Assembly (NCBI GenBank): GCA_033032865.1
Contig: JAWHQI010000028.1
Coordinates: 7,955,001 to 8,019,000 of the forward strand
Source of the DNA: Dactylorhiza incarnata
Lineage: Eukaryota; Streptophyta; Magnoliopsida; Asparagales; Orchidaceae
Length of the DNA stretch: 64,000 nucleotides
Direction of reading: 5' to 3'
Shown: positions 32,165 to 43,203 of the stretch, piece after piece
How positions within the stretch are numbered: position 1 is the stretch's first letter
Layout of the letters: each line of letters opens with the position of its first letter
Made by a program: the position numbers and the translations under genes
The notes under the pieces: generated by a model
The model's input: only the letters and a program-made list of their open reading frames with translations
What the model was told of the DNA's origin: nothing
Databases searched by the model: none

Positions 32165-33963
32165 ATGGCTCCCAAGATAAACTCTGGTTTCGATATTGAT
32201 CTTGAATCTTTCCAAGCCGCCGCCGAAAACTATAAGAGCATCATAGCTCTCTTCACTGAAGCTGGCTTAGACAAACTCATTTCCATAAGATGCAGAATCC
32301 TAGAGACAGAACTCACTGAGTTAATGAATCATGTTCAGATATCTGAGCAAGGAGAAATCACAGGAACACTCTGTGAGACACCTGTCTTAATCTCAGCAGA
32401 ACACCTTAGGGACATCTTTGATCTTCCATCAGGTACACAACAACACTATTCTATTTTAAAATCAAAAGGAAAGCAAATTATTTTCTAAGAATAGCTAAAT
32501 GAATCTTCATCAACATTCCCTTATCAGATGATGAACCTGTGGACCTCACCCCTGAGGAAACCAAGAATCTATTACTCATCATGAAGTTCTCCAAAGATAA
32601 ACCAATCCACCTGAAGAAAATAGATTTTTCTGAGGAATATAGGCTATTGGAAGACATAGTAGGAAAAGTTCTATTATGCAAGATCTCTGCCCATGATGCA
32701 GTGCCCAAGCAGCAACTGAACATCATGGGGGCCCTTGTGCTGAAAAAGAAGGTTGACTGGGCCAGCTGCTTACTAAAAATTATAGGCTACAAATATTCTC
32801 ACAAAGAGAATGCCTATATGAGGATCATGAGTCAGGTACTGCTCCACTCCTTCCCTGACCTATGTAGGTCAAAAGGAATCCCCATTCCCCCTGGAAAAAG
32901 GATGTCCATAACCCTCTTCTCAAAATAGACCAGGCAAATTCCCAAGCCTGGTGCCATTCCTGACAGGACTCCCTCTCCTCCTAACTCTCCTAGCTATCCA
33001 TCCTCACCTCCTCCTCTTCATACAGACACCCCTTCTCTACCAACATCATCCACACCTATAGCTTCTAGTACCCTCACACCTCCTATCTTACCTACACCTT
33101 CACAACTACCAATTCAATCACCTGCTCAACCCTCCTCTATTCCTCCACCTCCTCCATCAAACTCACCTCATCACAATGATACAGTCCTCTCCCCACCTTA
33201 ATCACCTCCACCTCCACCATTATCTCCTACTCCAACACATCTTGAACCATCTCCATCCACTAAAACTCTCATCATCTAGTGTATTCAGTCAGCAGCCCAC
33301 AAATTTCAAGAAATGCTGGATGGACACTGCTCCCAACTTCACTCTTCTATCATGCACATACAAACCCAAATAGATGGGGTCAATGCCTCTGTGCGAAGCT
33401 TGAAGTCCTCTGTCTCTTCCTCTAAAGTGACGAAGTCTTTCTTAACCTCCTTAGCTAAGAAGGTCAATAAGGGGGAGAAATTAGATGAAGAGCAGCTCTC
33501 AAGTCATAAATCTCTCTCACACAAGTCCCTTCCTACTTCAAAAGCTGATAGTCTTGCACTGCTTAAGACAATTGGGAATGAATTAGTACCAGAGCTACAT
33601 ACTGAGGACCAGATAACAGATGTACTCTCTATAACAAGAGAAGCTACACAACAAGTAGTACTCTTTCAAGGATTGGCTAGCAGAGCAGAAATTGAAAAGG
33701 AAACTGATGTTGAAGTTGAGAAAGAAAAAGAAGCTGAAGCTCAGGGGGAGCCAAATGCTGACATAATTGAAGCTGGAGCTGAGAAAGAAACTGAAGAGGC
33801 AGAAGTAGAAGGCTCAAAGGAAGTTCCATCTCAGGGGGAGCAAACTGCTGTGACTCAGGAGGAGTTGAGTGAACCACCTGTTACTGAGAAGGAGCAATTC
33901 TCTTCTGTAAAAACTCTAGTATTCACTAGGAAAAGAAAAACTCCTCCTACCCCTCCTGAGTGA
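32165..33963 (+). pseudogene. 3' ORF (env-position) of element D, broken
   Basis: In order: an N-terminal segment MAPKINSGFDIDLESFQAAA..., a frameshift near 32480, a stop at about 32496, the segment 32539-32928 (KRMSITLFSK), a TAG, a proline-rich linker (32940-33250), a further stop, then 33313-33963 with a coiled-coil-like part and acidic Glu-rich repeats ending in KRKTPPTPPE. SIRE-type copia elements are known for an env-like ORF with a proline-rich region and coiled coil in this position. I see no signal peptide or clear membrane segment in this copy. Element I carries related sequence at 60257-62883. At least three lesions make it non-functional. Confidence 0.7.
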
Positions 33964-34140
33964 TGTGTTGAACAATGTTGATAGACTCTATATTTTTTCC
34001 TCCATGCTTAAAAACTGTTTATGAAGTCTGTGTATATGATTTTATTTTCTTCTGATTACCTAACATATTTCTTTTCTATATAAATGCATTGCTGTGTTGA
34101 TTAAAAGCTAGTACAATTTCTCCCTGAATAGGGTTAAGAC

Positions 34141-34417
34141 AAATAGGGGGAGATTGTTGGGGAAATGATTTATCTTTACAACTAAAAGTGAGTAGAATAT
34201 AAATTCTATGAATGAAAAATTAGTCTAAGTAAATATGCGTCGAATAGTATTCAACGCAACGTCGAAGTGTAGTCGACGTTCCTCTCAGAATGAGTCGAAG
34301 TAACTCCAAACAGAATTTCACGTAACCTATGTCGACGTAACTCTGACTTCTTGTCGACGTATCTAGTGAAGTCGACGCACCTTAGTCGACGCACCTTCCA
34401 TATTCTCCTCTCGACAT
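34141..34417 (+). repeat. Element D polypurine tract and truncated 3' LTR
   Basis: aaatagggggagat (34141-34154) is followed by the first 263 bp of the LTR (tgttggggaaatg...), which stops at tcgacat where the 5' LTR continues ccatccag. About 1 kb of LTR is missing. Some ten differences from the 5' LTR in this stretch indicate greater age than A, B or C. Confidence 0.85.
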
Positions 34418-34459
34418 GAAGCAAACACAATCTTTCACACATGAAGCAAACACAATCTT
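34415..34459 (+). repeat. Tandem duplication at the truncated end of element D
   Basis: The 18-base phrase gaagcaaacacaatcttt occurs twice in a row (34418-34435 and 34443-34460), each preceded by cat. The second copy continues into LTR F. The first sits where the missing LTR end should be. Confidence 0.8.
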
Positions 34460-35599
34460 TATTGATAAGAAAAATTCTTCTTTACAGGGTGAGGTATACA
34501 TGGCGAGACATGATTTCGCTAGTACACAAAAAACAGAAGAGAACAACAGCTGAAAGGAAAACCAGCGGTCTGACAAACTGAGACCGCCTGACCGCTCGAC
34601 CTCACAGTCCGCCGGCTAGAAAACTAGGTCGCCCGAACTGCCTGCCAGCGACTTGATCAACACCAACTGAGAACCCCGCGAACTCCCACTGATTCTCCCG
34701 AACTCCGGCAACCCGCACTGTATGCCGCGAGACCTCCCGAACACCTTCAGAAGAGGAGATGACCGCTGCTGCCCGCACAATCTGCAGAAGCTGCACAAAA
34801 GAAGTTCAATCAGCAAGACCGACCGGTCACAAGAATTGAGACTAAAAGAACTAGCCGCGAGTTCTACTTACACTTGGTGCGATATTTTTGCTGCTACAGT
34901 GGATCCTATTTATAGGCATGAGACCTGATCCAGTCACCACCCTATGAGATAGGATCACCACCCCTTGACCGCGCGACCAGACCTGTCAACCCGCGCGATC
35001 AGCAAAAGATCCTCCTGCTTAGTGAGCTCGCCGACTTCAACATAAGCCGAGCGATCAGACAACTCGCCCGGTCATGATGCTCACCACCTGTGTTCTCCAC
35101 CCAACTTCCTCCAGAGACCGCGAACACACCAGATCGACTAGGACAACAGCCCGCCAAGTTGATCAACCACCTGTGACCGCATATGCCAGCTGATCGCCGA
35201 AGGACCCGCCATGCGAACACAAACCGGAGACCGCATATACCAGCAGATCGCCAAGGACCAGCTTATGCAAACTCAGAAGAGGAGACCGCTCGACTAAGAA
35301 GACCTTAGTCCGCGCGCACCACAAAGAAACCGGACATCCATCAGACCGGCTTCCCCCACCACGCGATCACAAGCACCAGACTGTGAGATAACTCCAGCTC
35401 GCCATGCGGTCACACGACCAGACCGCGCGGCCTCACCTCGGCACCTGAGACAGAAGAACGGCGGTCACGCCGAGAAGCCCGCGGCTAGACCAAGAAGGTC
35501 AGACCGCCAGAGGAGACCGCAAGACCATGCGGTTAGACCAGACCGCGCGGTCTCCCCTAGACCGCCAACTTCACAACTTCCACTTCAACATTTTCAACA
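34443..35599 (-). mobile_element. Solo LTR F, main part
   Basis: On the minus strand it starts TGTTGAAAATG (35599). It has a TATA box within the palindrome cctatttatagg (34905-34916) and an aataaag polyadenylation-like signal near 34457-34463, and it ends after D at 11726. No internal region or second LTR was found, so it is read as a solo LTR within E's 3' LTR. The duplication is imperfect (gatagtg at 11719-11725, gattgtg at 35600-35606). Confidence 0.65.
34960..35575 (-). promoter_or_regulatory. GACCGC/GCGGTC word array in LTR F
   Basis: Many copies of gaccgc, ccgcgcgatcag and the perfect palindrome agaccgcgcggtct (near 35540) lie upstream of the TATA box on the minus strand. Further copies occur downstream at 34560-34640. 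Confidence 0.7.
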
Positions 35600-35606
35600 G
35601 ATTGTG

Positions 35607-36504
35607 ATGAGTGATGTATCCTTCTCTTTCTTCTCTATCCTTTTATAGACTGTCTTTAATTTCAATTTCCTTCCCTTTCTAGTAAGACCTGAAAAGGTAT
35701 TTTTCCATAGACATTCTCTTTCATTCCATTATTAATTCTCGACCCGTCCACCAAAGAGGAATATACTTCCAAGAAATCCTTTGTCTCCAATGCTTCCGTC
35801 TACTTCAGTAAATTATTAGGCCGTTGGAGAACGGTCTTGAAAAATGTGGGCCATGAGAGAGGCATCAAAATGACAGCTGAAAAGTTAAACTTTTACAGAC
35901 TGTATTCGACGTAGCGTCGAATTCACTTCCTCTCTTATCGACACAGCTTCGAGTTCTTGTAGGAGAAGCTTGGATTTCATCTGTGCTCTAATTGAACTCT
36001 GCTAGTCGACGTTGCATCGATATCTTATCGACGCACCCGTCGAGTTGAACAGCATGGCTCTGACTTTCATTATCTGCGTCAATATGAAGTCGACGTTGCG
36101 TCAATTTTAGATGGCTTCGATAGATATAGCCTTCTGCGTCGTGTTGAAGTAGAAGCAGTGTCGACTTCTGAAGTTACTTCGATAAGTCCCTAACCTCTAC
36201 GTCGATATCTATTCGATGTAACGTCGACTTGAGTTACTTTGACAAGAGGGTTGAACCACTTGGACTTCTAATCAGTGTAGCGTCGATATGAACTCAATGT
36301 TGCGTCGAATTCTATTCGACGCAAATATTAACTTTGTCCAAATATTCATCTCATGATCTGGTCTTGACACCCTAGGTTGAGTATGATATCCTAAGACATC
36401 TAATGACCAGATTACCCTCATTATACAATGGGTAATTTAATCCTAGGGGATAAAATCACTTTTCATATAATTTGTTAAGTTAAATATCAGGGTTTTTTCA
36501 AACA
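35607..36504 (-). repeat. Element E, 3' LTR, proximal piece
   Basis: Matches 45540-46445. It begins TGTTTGAAAAAACCC on the minus strand (36504) and contains the CGTCGA word array (35905-36325). It ends where solo LTR F interrupts it. Together with 10929-11725 it makes ~1.70 kb, the same length as the 5' LTR. Confidence 0.88.
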
Positions 36505-37767
36505 ATCTCCCCTATTTATCTTAACCAAATTTTACAAATTATTCAAAGTAATTTTACACAATCCTTTCATATAAATAGAACATTTCATACAAAGCAGTAT
36601 AGACATAAGAAAATGAGTAAGCTAGATGATCTGATAACAACACAAATACAGATTAATGATAGTCACAAGATTATCATAGATTACCCAGAGTGAGTATCAC
36701 TTCTTGTCTTTGAGAAATAAGAATAGATCTTCATACATTCTTCTGTATTTTCTTTCCACATATTTGAAATTTGCTTGATTGGCTTTCTCTGGATTCCTCT
36801 TTATCCTTCCATTGCCTTTGAAGAGCTTTTCCAGGTCTACTTCTGTATTAGGATGAACATCCATGAGTGTAAAGCCCAGCCCAAAAATCTTGGCTGTCAT
36901 TAGATTTATAAGTTCTAGGTTCAGATCAGTTGATTCTGGATCTTCCTCTAATTTGGATTCAGCATGCAATGCTTGGTTTTCACAAACGGTTGCCTTTTCT
37001 TTCCCAGAATTTGATGCCTTTGTGAACATGATCTTCTTCATCTTCTTCTCCTTTTCAGGTGACTATTCCCCTTTCTTCCTTTTCTGAGAAAACTGCACTA
37101 CTTCTTTTGGATTACACCCAATACCTCCTTTGTGGAGTTTTCCTACTCCTTCAAGCACTTTAGCTTGAGGGTTCTTTGCAGTGTATCTTGAATAGTCAAA
37201 CCAAGAAGACTTAATAGGGATTGCCTTGGCCAGTTCCTCCTTTTCAACCACTTCCTTCCTTATTTTTAGTATATCAATTAATATGTCTTTCTTATCTTGA
37301 AGCTCCTTTTGAGCTACTTCATATTCATACCTTTCTCTCTCTCTCTAATATCTTCTAATACTTAATCCAGTCCTGGATTAGTATAGTTCTTCATTATGAT
37401 CTCTGGAATTTCAACCTTTTCATACTTCTTATAATAAGATTTATCCTTCTTGTACTCTTTCCTTTGTTCCTTAGTGTATTGTTCCCAGATTGGTATTCTT
37501 CCCCTGCCCCTTCTTCCTCTTCCTCTACCTTGATAAAGAGGTCTTCCTTTAAGAATAGGAGTTCGAAGGATAGGAGCAATTGTGTGTCTTGGAGCAGGTG
37601 GTGGACAAGGAGGCTGAGCTGGTGTTGAAATTGGATCTGTTACGTTGCAGGAAGATCTGGAGAATATTCAGGTGTTGTGTCAAATTCTTAATCAACAACT
37701 TTCGCAGGGGGAGGCGCTGTAGTAGAATCACCAGAGGACACCCTGAATTATAGAGGATCAGGAATAT
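36505..37767 (-). pseudogene. Element E polypurine tract and decayed 3' ORF region
   Basis: Minus-strand aaataggggagat (36505-36517) abuts the LTR. Upstream are broken frames: 36697-37041 (114 residues, containing DVHPNTEVDLEKLF and RKYRRMYEDLFLFLKDKK), 37063-37251 and 37394-37579. Their position and the LF...ERKYRR-type segment resemble the 3' ORF of D and I. Function cannot be inferred from what remains. Confidence 0.5.
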
Positions 37768-38020
37768 GTGTCGAAGCAATGTCGAGAAAGGCGGAATTCA
37801 GCATGCCAAAAATATGGAAGTGTGTGTGACCTATCAATGTCGATGGAGCGTCGAGTTAATGTCGACATGGCTTCGAGAAGAAGTCATCAATGATGATATC
37901 GACGTAAGCGTCGATAGCAATTCGACGTTACGTCGAATGATATTCGAAGGTTTTTTTCCAAAGTGCTCTCGAAGCTTGCATTGAGTAGAATTCGACGTTA
38001 TGTCGATTTGTATTCGACGT
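37768..38020 (-). promoter_or_regulatory. Internal CGTCGA word block before the 3' ORF of element E
   Basis: About a dozen cgtcga/tcgacg/ttcgaag words lie between the end of RNase H (38121) and the 3' ORF region. A TATA-like cctctataattc follows on the minus strand (37744-37755). The position is equivalent to 31876-32057 in D. Confidence 0.5.
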
Positions 38021-38120
38021 AGCTTTTAGTATACATATATGATTCTCTTTAAGATTCTTGTTGTTTTGACCAGCAATAGTTTGTTATTGAAAATAGTTGT
38101 GTATACATAATAAAGTGAAC

Positions 38121-39245
38121 CTACAAAGCTCCATCAAGCATCCCTAGTGCATTAAGGAAGAACTTGTGCTTACTTTCATCAAGAGGCTTAGTGAAAATGT
38201 CAGCTCTTTGAGTGTCAGTAGAGATGTATTGAAGGTTAATCTTACCCTTCTCTACATTGTCTCTGAGAAAGCAGTGTCTTATCTCTAAGTGCTTAGTTCT
38301 GCTGTGGAGAATAGGATTGGAAGCAATTGATATAACACTAGAGCTGTCATTATATATTGTGGAATTGGCAAGTGAAAAGATGTAATTCAACAACTGTTTT
38401 GCATCCACAAGATTTAAGAACAGGAGCTTCCTGCAGCAATATACTCAGCCTCAGCTGTAGAAGTGGAGACTGTGGTTTGCTTCTTTCTAAACCATGAGAT
38501 CAGTCTAGCACCCAGAAACTGACATGTCCCTGAGGTGCTTTTTTTATCCAACCTACTTCCAACATAGTCTGCATCTGAATATCCAATCAATTCAAACCCA
38601 GATTCAGCTGGATACCATAAGCCAAGCTCAGGAGTACCCTTTCGATATCTAAGAATTCTTTTGACAGAACTCATGTGGGATTCCTTTGGGTCAACCTAAA
38701 ATCTTGCACAAATACAGGTAGCAAATATTATATCAGGTCTGCTAGTTGTTAGATAGAGAAGAGAGCCAATGGATGCTCTCTAAGTCTTCTGATCAAATGA
38801 CTTACCTTGTTCATATCTATCTAAGACATCATTAGTGGCCATGGTGGTTTTCATAATAGAGGCAATCTCCATACCAAACCTTTTGATGAGTTCTATTGTA
38901 TATTTGGATTGGGATATGAAAATGCCATCTGGATTTTGTTTAACCTGGAGTCCAAGGAAATAGGATAATTCCCCCATGCTACTCATTTCAAATCTTGACT
39001 GCATCAGGTAAGAAAACCTTTTGCATAAAGATTGATCTGTGGACCCAAATATAATATCATCCACATATATTTGTACAAAAAGTAGCTGGTTCTTGTGTGC
39101 TCTTGTGAAAAGGGTTTTATCTACCTTCCCCTTTCAAATTTGTGTTCCAGGAGAAAAGTGGATAAGGTCTCATACCAAACTCTTGGAGCTTGCTTGAGAA
39201 CATATATTGCTTTATCTAATCTAAATACAAAAGAGGGAAAGGTTG
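38121..39245 (-). pseudogene. Element E pol, C-terminal part: RT end and RNase H
   Basis: Continues RT after solo LTR M. Visible are RLDKAIYVLKQAPRVWYE (39160-39225), the RT active site YVDDIIFGSTDQSL (~39030-39070), YFLGLQVKQNPDGIFISQ, and RNase H with LIGYSDADYVGS, STAEAEYIAAGS and the C-terminal ADIFTKPLDESKHKFFLNALGM. At least two frameshifts or stops separate the pieces 38121-38408, 38414-38674 and 38780-39064. SIRE/Maximus-like from the overall phrasing. Confidence 0.85.
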
Positions 39246-39250
39246 GATTG

Positions 39251-40475
39251 TGATAAGTAGTATTTTTATAACTTTTTAATAGAAAATTTTGTAAATATAT
39301 AATTTGTATTTTCCTTTTTATGGCATTTCTAGGTCATAAGTGTTTATTTTGAAATTCTGTTTCCAATTTAGCTTAATTTTAATTTTTGTAGAATTTTGGG
39401 ACAAATTGGAGAAATTGACAAGTACACACCCTCAGTCACGCCCGTGACCAAGGGCGTGTAACCTGAAGATCAGTCCAAAGTCGATGCCGCGCCAATTGAG
39501 CTAGACCACAACGAGTCACGCCCGTGACCAAGTGTCATGCCCGTGACTAGGGGCGTGTAATTTTAGAATCTTCCCAGCTGGCTGCTGATGAGACGTGGAG
39601 ATGCTGTCGGGAAGTCAACCTAAGTCATGCCCGTGACCCACATGTCATGGTCGTGACTTCTCGCGTGATCTCTGCTTCGCCTCCGCGCCGAATTCCAGCC
39701 CACGCCGCATTTAATGTAGCCGTCCAAAGTCACGGCCGTGACCCAACATGTCACGCCCGTGACATGCCACTTTTCGCCGCGCCGTCCAGAAAGCCCACGC
39801 CGCTGTCAGATCCGATGTGAATAGTGCAGTCACGCCCTGGGTCACGCCCGTGACCGAGGGCGTGTAACTTGAAATTTTTTTTTTTGCCTATAAATTCAGA
39901 GGCTCTCCTTGAGTCCAGGGTTCATAATTTTTGGAGTGGGGGAGGTGCTGTTAGAGCTGAGAGTGAGTTTTTCAAGTGTTTGTTAATGTCTTTTCTTTAG
40001 CTTTCATGTTCTCTTATTTCCTTTCATGCAATGTTTTTAAATTTTCATGTACTAGTTTTCTTAAGCTTGTAACCTTCATTTTCCTTAGCTTTGCACTTCT
40101 AAATTAAGGCTTGTAATAGTTTTTTTATTTTCAATAAAAATTAGTTTCCTCTTTCATGTTCTTTTTCTCCTTAAGTAATTTCTTCCTTTCATGCAATGTC
40201 AATTTCTCCTTCCTTTCATGCAATGTTTGATCTTTTCATTTAGCTTGCAATTAGTTTTAATTTTGGTTAAGTAAAAACAAACCTCAAATTTTCGTCGATA
40301 AGATAATGGTGACTTTCCTCGAAGTAGAAGTAATCAACGCGCCCCGTGGAATACGACCTTGATATTCCTAAATATCCTATACTATAGACGATAAGGTACA
40401 CTTGCCTTTATCGGATATAGTTTTGGAGAAAATCTCAAACCTTCACTAAATTTCAAAACCGCAAAATCAATATCA
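39251..40475 (+). mobile_element. Solo LTR M inserted in element E's reverse transcriptase
   Basis: 1225 bp starting TGATAAGTAG and ending CAATATCA, with a perfect 5-bp duplication GATTG (39246-39250 and 40476-40480). Removing it and one GATTG restores E's RT frame exactly. A TATA box gcctataaattc lies at 39887-39898. No internal region is present, so it is a solo LTR. The lineage is not recognised. Confidence 0.88.
39430..39870 (+). promoter_or_regulatory. GTCACG-CC-CGTGAC word array in LTR M
   Basis: About nine inverted units gtcacgcccgtgac (6-bp arms, 2-bp centre) and variants such as gtcatgcccgtgac and gtcacggccgtgac, often followed by ggcgtgtaa. The array ends ~20 bp before the TATA box. 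Confidence 0.78.
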
Positions 40476-40480
40476 GATTG

Positions 40481-42642
40481 ACAAAACCTGGTGGTTGTTC
40501 CACATACACCTCTTCTTGTAGTTTTCCATTGAGGAAAGCACTCTTGACATCCATTTGATATACTTTTATCTTCATGTGGGCAGCATATGCCAGGAACATT
40601 CTGATTGCCTCCAGCCTTGCTACAGGGGCAAATGTCTGGTTAAAGTCAATGCCTTCCTCTTACCTGTACACTTGTGCTACAAGTCTAGCCTTGTTTCTGA
40701 TAATAACCCCTATTGAGTCCATTTTATTCTTGAACACCCACTTGGTGCCAATAACTGGGTAGTTCTTTGGTCTTTCAACCAATGTCCACACGTTGTTTCT
40801 CTCAAACTGGGTCAGTTCCTCTTGCATAGCAGATATCCACTTAGGGTCACTGTCTGCTTCTTCAAACTTCTTGGGTTTATATAGTGATAGAAAGCACTGC
40901 AGCATAGTCTCACTTGTGAGTTGGTTCCTTGTCTTGACTCCTGCGGTCAAGTTTCCTATCACTTGAGTTGAAGGATGGTCTTTTTGAGTCATCCTAGTTC
41001 TTGTTGAGTGATCTAGGATCTGCTCTTCCTCCTGGGTTGTCACTTGCTCAAAGATAGTTGTAACATCAGCATCATGTACTGGAACAGTATCTGTGGTTGG
41101 CACCACAGGTGCTGCTGTTTCCTCTACATCTAATGCAGACTCCTCACCAGAGTCAGTATCAATCTCCTGTTGTTCTTTTTCTTGACATACTGATTGATGA
41201 TCTACTAAGCTCATCCTTTCAACTTGCTCTGCAAGCAGGTCTTCTTGCTGTAGAATAGGACTGGTGGAAGTTTCCTTCCCCTTATAAACTATGTTAGTCT
41301 CATCAAAAACTACATGCATGGACTCCTCAATTTTGAGAGAGCTTTTATTGAAGCACATGTAGGCCTTGCTTGATGAAGAATATCCCAAGAATATTCCATC
41401 ATCAGCCTTCTTCTCAAATTTGGCAAGATGGTATTTCCCATTGTTAATGATAAAGCAAGTACACCCAAAGATTCTAAAGTAGGAGACTATAAGTGTTTTT
41501 CCCTTCAACAGCTCATAGGGAGTCTTCAATTTAGTCTTGTGGACGAGACTTCTAATCAGAACATAATTTGCAGTATTTACTGCCTCAGCCCAGAAGGACT
41601 TTGGCATATTAAATTCAGCTAATAATGTTCTTCTTGATTCAATGAAGGTTCTATTTTTCCTTTCAGCCACCCCATTTTACTGGGGGGTTCTAGGAGCTGA
41701 AAAAATTTTCCTGATACCTTCATCCTCACAGAATCTACACATTAACTGATTCTCAAACTCAGTGTCATGATCACTTCTGATCACACCAACCTGTGTATTG
41801 AGTTCATATTGAATCTGTCTAATGAATCTTGAGAGGATCTTGAATGTGTCTGACTTAGCTTTTAGAAAGAACACCCAGCTGAATCTAAAAAAATCATCCA
41901 CTATGACGAAGGTGTAGGACTTTCCTGCTAAGCTTTGAGTGGAGATTGGACCAAATAGATCCATGTGCAATAGAAATAGGATTCTAGGAGAATCATTCTT
42001 ACCAATTGGTTTGAATGAGGCTTTGATCTGCTTTCCTAATTGGCAGTCTCTATAGGGGTGGTCTTTCTTGAATTTACCAATTTGTAAACCCCTGACTAGG
42101 TTGAGTTTGGAAAGTTTAGCTATGGTCTTAAAATTAAGGTGACTGAGTCTCCTATGCCACAGCTCACTGTTTTCTAATTGGTAGTTAAATAAGCAGATCT
42201 CAGACTTTGTATACTCAAAGTCTACAACATATTCCTTACCTTTTCTGAGACCATTCAAAACCGTTTGATCAGTCTTAGAGCTTACTATATGACACAAAGA
42301 CTTGGTGAATACAACTTTGTATTCACCATCACACAACTGACTGATACTAATCAGATTATGTTGAAGCCCTTCAACATAAGCTACTTTAGAGGAGATTTCT
42401 CCAATCCTGAGCAGCCCATATCCTTTGGTTTGCTCAGAGTGGGATTTCCCAAAAATTATCATGGGCCCTTCCTTGGCCTTAAAATTTTCCAGCAAATCTT
42501 TTGTTCCAGCAAATCTTTTGCATGGAGCACCCACTGTCCAGATACAACTGCTGGTTTGTGGTAGAACAGCCTTCCCTCTGTACATTAGTTTAAACATTAG
42601 TACAGACCCTCTCATGCTGGGGTCTATTTCTTCTATCATCAT
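40481..42642 (-). pseudogene. Element E pol, N-terminal part: integrase and RT start
   Basis: Integrase pre-domain (ELWHRRLSHLNFKTIAKLSK), zinc residues partly degraded, core aspartates in LLHMDLFGPIS and VIRSDHDTEF, then a stop (TAA at 41674-41676) where copia elements have Gln, then the glutamate in GVAERKNRTFIE style. RT begins with ARLVAQVYR, a stop near 40660, then the conserved [20 protein letters not shown], and breaks at solo LTR M. The stop count is low for an element this diverged. Confidence 0.85.
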
Positions 42643-42832
42643 ATGAGGTTATGAAAGAATGAGAAGGTCTTCCATTATACCCCCATAGGTGAAGAAATGA
42701 TGCATCTTTATGCTAGTAATATCTTGCAATATGTCTTAGTTTAGCACAATAAAAGCATCTAGGAATAGATAAGAAGGAAGGTTTAGATGATGAGAAATTT
42801 TCTGCAGAGACCATGCATCAAGAAGAATTCGA

Positions 42833-43035
42833 TGCAGTCTTAGAGTTGCATCGAATGTAATTTAACGTGCCTACATAGTTCCGTCGATAGCAATTCGATG
42901 CAGAATATTGGTTGCGTCGAATATAATTCGACGCATCCTCATGTTTGCTTCGAATGGATGTTGACGCATATGCTGAGCTCCGTCGAATTGTAGTCGACGT
43001 ATTTATAATATTATGTCGAGTTCTATTCGACGTAT
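42833..43035 (-). promoter_or_regulatory. CGTCGA word block between gag and pol of element E
   Basis: About ten ttcgatgca, gcgtcgaat and ttcgacgca words. The block corresponds to the in-frame word block of D's gag (31245-31470). Confidence 0.5.
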
Positions 43036-43203
43036 TTTCTTTTTATTAAGAAATATATTGTTTAAGTTTGATTTTTCTAGGGGGTGTTTTCCTAATATTC
43101 CAAGTTGATTATTAGTGTTTTCCTTATTAAATATGGTGAGTTTATTAGGGTTATTATAATTAATAATTTCACAGGACGCGGACCTAAATGATGCTATATG
43201 GTT

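Larger units (their letters stand above)
11800..34437 (+). mobile_element. Element D: pol-less SIRE/Maximus-like copia element
   Basis: 5' LTR 11800-13103, initiator-Met-type primer site, gag (split by element B), a 3' ORF region, polypurine tract 34141-34154 and a truncated 3' LTR. No integrase, RT or RNase H lies between gag and the 3' ORF, so D is non-autonomous. The target duplication is CACAT on the left (11795-11799), with a CACAT at 34438-34442 on the right. B occupies 14755-30984 inside it. Confidence 0.85.

Noticed and set aside
34443..35599. Host gene promoter with GC-rich leader
   Set aside because: The TATA box and leader fit, but TG/CA-type termini, a polyadenylation-like signal and the interruption of E's LTR point to a solo LTR.
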